A DNA stretch of 42,173 nucleotides from a virus: positions 1 through 42,173 of the IMG/VR virus record IMGVR_UViG_3300032285_001050; one strand, given 5' to 3'. The position numbers were made by a program, and so were the translations under genes. The stretch's first letter is position 1; each line of letters opens with the position of its first letter. The notes under the pieces were generated by a model. It was given only the letters and a program-made list of their open reading frames with translations, searched no databases and was not told the origin of the DNA. Below are positions 40,016 to 42,173 of this stretch, one piece after another.

Positions 40016-41208
40016 CAACACCATCAGCGCTATATCGCAACGCAATCGACCTAAACCGTTACAGCAACAGTGTTGCTAAGCGTATTGTCAGCGCATATAA
40101 CGACATCATTATTGATGCTGCAAATCAACTGCTCGTCATAAATGACTTAACGGCACCAGCTAAGGCTGCACGGTTGCGTGGCATCCTTGCGCAGCTTAAA
40201 GACTCACTAGCCACATGGGCAGGAGATAGCACGGTCACCACTGCAAGTGAACTGCAAGGCCTAGCTGAATTGCAGTCGGAATTTATTACTGAGCAACTGC
40301 GTAAGGTGTTGCCAGCCGGTGCCCGTGATGCAGTAAACACCATTGAAATAAGCCCACAATTTGCGCAGTCTGTTGTTACAACTGATCCAACTCAGTTAAA
40401 TGTGGTCACCCTAAGCGATGACCTATTTAAGGCAGCTTTTGGCTCACCACAAACCTATAGCCTGACCGCAGCGCAAGGCACAGCAATCACGTTGCCTAAT
40501 GGCGAGGTGGTAAACAAAGCATTTCGCGGTATTGCTGAATCACAGGCCGAGCAGTTTTCGCAGGTGGTACGTAATGGCCTGTTGACAGGTGAGACCACAC
40601 CAGACGTAGCAAAGCGCTTGATTGGCAGGCTTGAATTTGGCCAGGCAGGCAGCGTTAGGCAAATCGCCCTTGCGGGCGGTCAAGCTACTAAGGCCGCTAA
40701 CCATCAGGTGATTTCACTGGTGCGCACCAGCATCAATCAAGTGGCAAATGAGGCAAGCCAACAGGTATACGAGGCCAACCAAGACATCACGCAAAAATAT
40801 CGTTACGTTGCAACGCTTGACACTCGCACCAGTGCCATATGCCGTGCACTTGACGGTCGTGAGTTTGAATATGGCAAAGGCCCTAAGCCACCGCAGCATT
40901 TTGGCTGCCGTTCAACCACAGTACCGGTCATCAACTATCAGGAGCTTGGCTTTGATGCACCGCCATCAGTTACTAAAGGCAAACGCGCCAGCATGGATGG
41001 GCCAGTGCCTGCAAACACCAGCTACGGCCAATGGTTGCAAGGCCAGCCGCGTGCGGTGCAAGATGAGGTATTAGGCAAGGCAAAGGCTGATTACTTTAAT
41101 AAGCTTGCCGACCAGCATGGCGCCCGTGATGCCATCGCAAAGCTAGTCCGTGATGATGGGTCAGAGCTAACCTTGGATGAGTTGCGTGGTCGCTATGTCA
41201 AAGCCTAA
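40012..41208 (+). CDS. Minor head protein (Mu F / SPP1 gp7-like)
   Basis: This 398-residue protein carries the Mu gpF signature near its middle-end: HQVISLVRTSINQVANEASQ, then YVATLDTRTSAICRALDGRE and PPQHFGCRSTTVPVINYQ (Cys/His positions of the F domain, a possible metal site). Such proteins are found inside the head next to the portal and help DNA exit. Helical N-terminal half. Overlaps the portal by four bases and the next small gene by 14. Confidence 0.85.
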   Translation: MTTPSALYRNAIDLNRYSNSVAKRIVSAYNDIIIDAANQLLVINDLTAPAKAARLRGILAQLKDSLATWAGDSTVTTASELQGLAELQSEFITEQLRKVLPAGARDAVNTIEISPQFAQSVVTTDPTQLNVVTLSDDLFKAAFGSPQTYSLTAAQGTAITLPNGEVVNKAFRGIAESQAEQFSQVVRNGLLTGETTPDVAKRLIGRLEFGQAGSVRQIALAGGQATKAANHQVISLVRTSINQVANEASQQVYEANQDITQKYRYVATLDTRTSAICRALDGREFEYGKGPKPPQHFGCRSTTVPVINYQELGFDAPPSVTKGKRASMDGPVPANTSYGQWLQGQPRAVQDEVLGKAKADYFNKLADQHGARDAIAKLVRDDGSELTLDELRGRYVKA

Positions 41209-41368
41209 GGACAAGATCGCCAAGATCATGGGCGAATACAAGCGTGGCACATTAAATACCGGTAAGCCAGGCCCCGGCAAAGGTCCAAAGGTTAAAAGTC
41301 GCAAGCAAGCCATCGCAATTGCACTTAGCGAAGCTGGCAAGACCAAGAAGCCTAAGAAGAAAAAATGA
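41195..41368 (+). CDS. Small basic DUF6496-like protein
   Basis: This 57-residue protein is very basic: DKIAKIMGEYKRGTLNTGK, a Gly/Lys-rich turn GPGKGPKVKSRKQAIAIALS, then EAGKTKKPKKKK. The KSRKQAIAIAL-SEAGK pattern is that of DUF6496. It may bind DNA, or head interior, but function is unknown. Start is ATG inside the Mu F-like gene's end; a longer start is possible but has no resemblance. The stop overlaps the next gene by four bases. Confidence 0.7.
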   Translation: MSKPKDKIAKIMGEYKRGTLNTGKPGPGKGPKVKSRKQAIAIALSEAGKTKKPKKKK

Positions 41369-41637
41369 TCACCTATCGCGGTGAAGAATTTGAAGGGTAC
41401 AACAAGCCCAAGCGCACCTTAAACAATCCAAACAAGTCTCATGCCGTGCTTGCCAAGGAAGGCGACACCATTAGATTGATCCGTTTCGGTCAGCAGGGTG
41501 TGTCTGGGTCGCCACCGAGACAAGGTGAATCAGCAGCAGATAAAGCCCGTAGAGCTGCATTTAAGGCTCGCCATGCCGAGAATATCGCCAAAGGAAAATT
41601 GTCTGCTGCCTATTGGGCTAATAAGGTAAAATGGTAA
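41365..41637 (+). CDS. Small basic head-module protein, unknown function
   Basis: This 90-residue protein has a pattern common in phage head modules: KEGDTIRLIRFGQQGVSG, then DKARRAAFKARHAENIAKGK and the ending SAAYWANKVKW. The RFG...FKARH...YWANKVKW order resembles small conserved structural proteins of tailed phages; I do not know its function. It precedes the scaffold gene by 24 bases. Confidence 0.65.
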   Translation: MITYRGEEFEGYNKPKRTLNNPNKSHAVLAKEGDTIRLIRFGQQGVSGSPPRQGESAADKARRAAFKARHAENIAKGKLSAAYWANKVKW

Positions 41638-41643
41638 TGTACT

Positions 41644-41658
41644 TTAGCCTGCGGCTAA
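41644..41658 (+). other. Small hairpin ahead of the scaffold start
   Basis: TTAGCC and GGCTAA form a perfect 6-bp hairpin with a TGC loop, ending three bases before the scaffold ATG. It could affect translation of the scaffold. No U tract, so not a terminator. Confidence 0.35.
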
Positions 41659-41661
41659 TTC

Positions 41662-42173
41662 ATGTCTGAAGAAAATCAAACTCAGGAGCCTGCGGTGACT
41701 GAGCAACTGCAACGCAGTGTCGAAGCATTAGAGCGCAAGAATCAAGAACTGATTGCCGAATTGCGGGCGGCCAAGAAATCACCGCAACTGCCAGATGGGG
41801 TGAACATTGACGAATTGCTTGAATTTAAGCGCAAGGCCGAGCAATCTCAACTGGAGCAGCAAGGCAACTACACCGAAGCCAGGCAGGCTTTGGAGCAGCA
41901 ATACCGTGAGGCGACGACGCAAAAGGACCAGCGCATTAGCGAACTTGAAACCCGAGTTAAAGAACTAGAGCTAATAAGCCCTGCTGTCACGGCATTGGCT
42001 GAGATTGTTCACGACCCAGACCTAGTGCTCAAATCCAAACTGTCACCTGACCAGATTGAACGCGAAGCTGATGGCACCGTAGTGGTGGTCAATGGCTATC
42101 AGCGCACACCAGTGGCTGAATGGGCAAAGACGCTGCCAGCATGGATGCAAAAGGCACCCAAACCCCAAGGCAG
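41662..42173 (+). CDS. Scaffold protein, N-terminal part (3' truncated)
   Basis: The visible 170 residues start MSEENQTQEPAVTEQLQRSV and continue in a long coiled-coil (ALERKNQELIAELRAAKK, then RKAEQSQLEQQGNYTEARQA), followed by ELETRVKELELISPAVTALA and a C-terminal part ending AEWAKTLPAWMQKAPKPQG. The coiled coil, acidity and place before the capsid gene identify a scaffold (internal core) protein. The frame is open at the window end. Confidence 0.8.
   Translation, partial: MSEENQTQEPAVTEQLQRSVEALERKNQELIAELRAAKKSPQLPDGVNIDELLEFKRKAEQSQLEQQGNYTEARQALEQQYREATTQKDQRISELETRVKELELISPAVTALAEIVHDPDLVLKSKLSPDQIEREADGTVVVVNGYQRTPVAEWAKTLPAWMQKAPKPQG

Noticed and set aside
1-42173. tRNA genes, CRISPR arrays, insertion sequences
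   Set aside because: Gene gaps are too short for most tRNAs and none shows a cloverleaf by eye; no regular spaced repeats other than the iterons and no transposase-like reading frame was seen. A tRNA scan would settle the first point.

Overview
The window is almost all of a tailed double-stranded DNA phage genome with a long non-contractile tail (siphovirus type), about 42 kb, packed tightly with genes. Most neighbouring genes overlap by 1-20 bases through ATGA, GTGA or TGATG junctions. It starts inside the major capsid gene and ends inside the scaffold gene, so both ends cut the same head module. This is what a circular or circularly permuted genome opened there would look like. The host is inferred, not proven, to be a picocyanobacterium (Synechococcus/Cyanobium type). 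The reasons are the cyanobacterial-style sigma-70 factor, the LamG/SPRY adhesin, the chain of small accessory proteins that look like those of cyanophages, and the scarcity of strong Shine-Dalgarno sites. I see no integrase, CI-like repressor, tRNA, CRISPR array or insertion sequence.

Layout. Bases 1-4200: major capsid end, a possible decoration protein, a strong terminator, head-tail connectors, tail terminator and tail tube. Bases 4200-19350: tail assembly chaperone pair with a programmed -1 frameshift, tape measure, tail-tip proteins (L-, K- and J-like), two extra tail-tube-like proteins, a repetitive fibre and a LamG/SPRY adhesin. Bases 19360-23510: one inverted small gene, a fibre-assembly-like gene, small membrane proteins, a two-domain endolysin (lysozyme plus C39-like peptidase), a metallophosphoesterase and an HNH nuclease. 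Bases 23490-31430 (minus strand): a long leftward, translationally coupled operon. In its own reading direction it encodes an HNH nuclease, DEAD-box helicase, VRR-NUC nuclease, membrane-anchored HTH microprotein, exonuclease VIII-like nuclease, RecT annealase, SSB and many small proteins, and it ends in a sigma factor. Bases 31450-31490: two overlapping divergent sigma-70-type promoters around an inverted repeat. Bases 31500-36990 (plus): a ribbon-helix-helix protein, primase-helicase, an iteron array that looks like a replication origin, a second ribbon-helix-helix protein, a DnaN sliding clamp and a ParB-methyltransferase fusion. Bases 36985-42173: terminase small and large subunits, portal, Mu F-like head protein, two small basic proteins and the scaffold start.

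How it works together (inference). Host RNA polymerase probably reads both arms from the central divergent promoters, and the adjacent ribbon-helix-helix protein may set the balance. The leftward arm supplies recombination and repair functions and finally a phage sigma factor, which could switch polymerase to the late structural genes. The rightward arm supplies a RepB/D5-type primase-helicase acting at the phased iterons and a clamp without a phage polymerase, suggesting that host Pol III is recruited. Recombination plus headful-type packaging would then fit the permuted ends.
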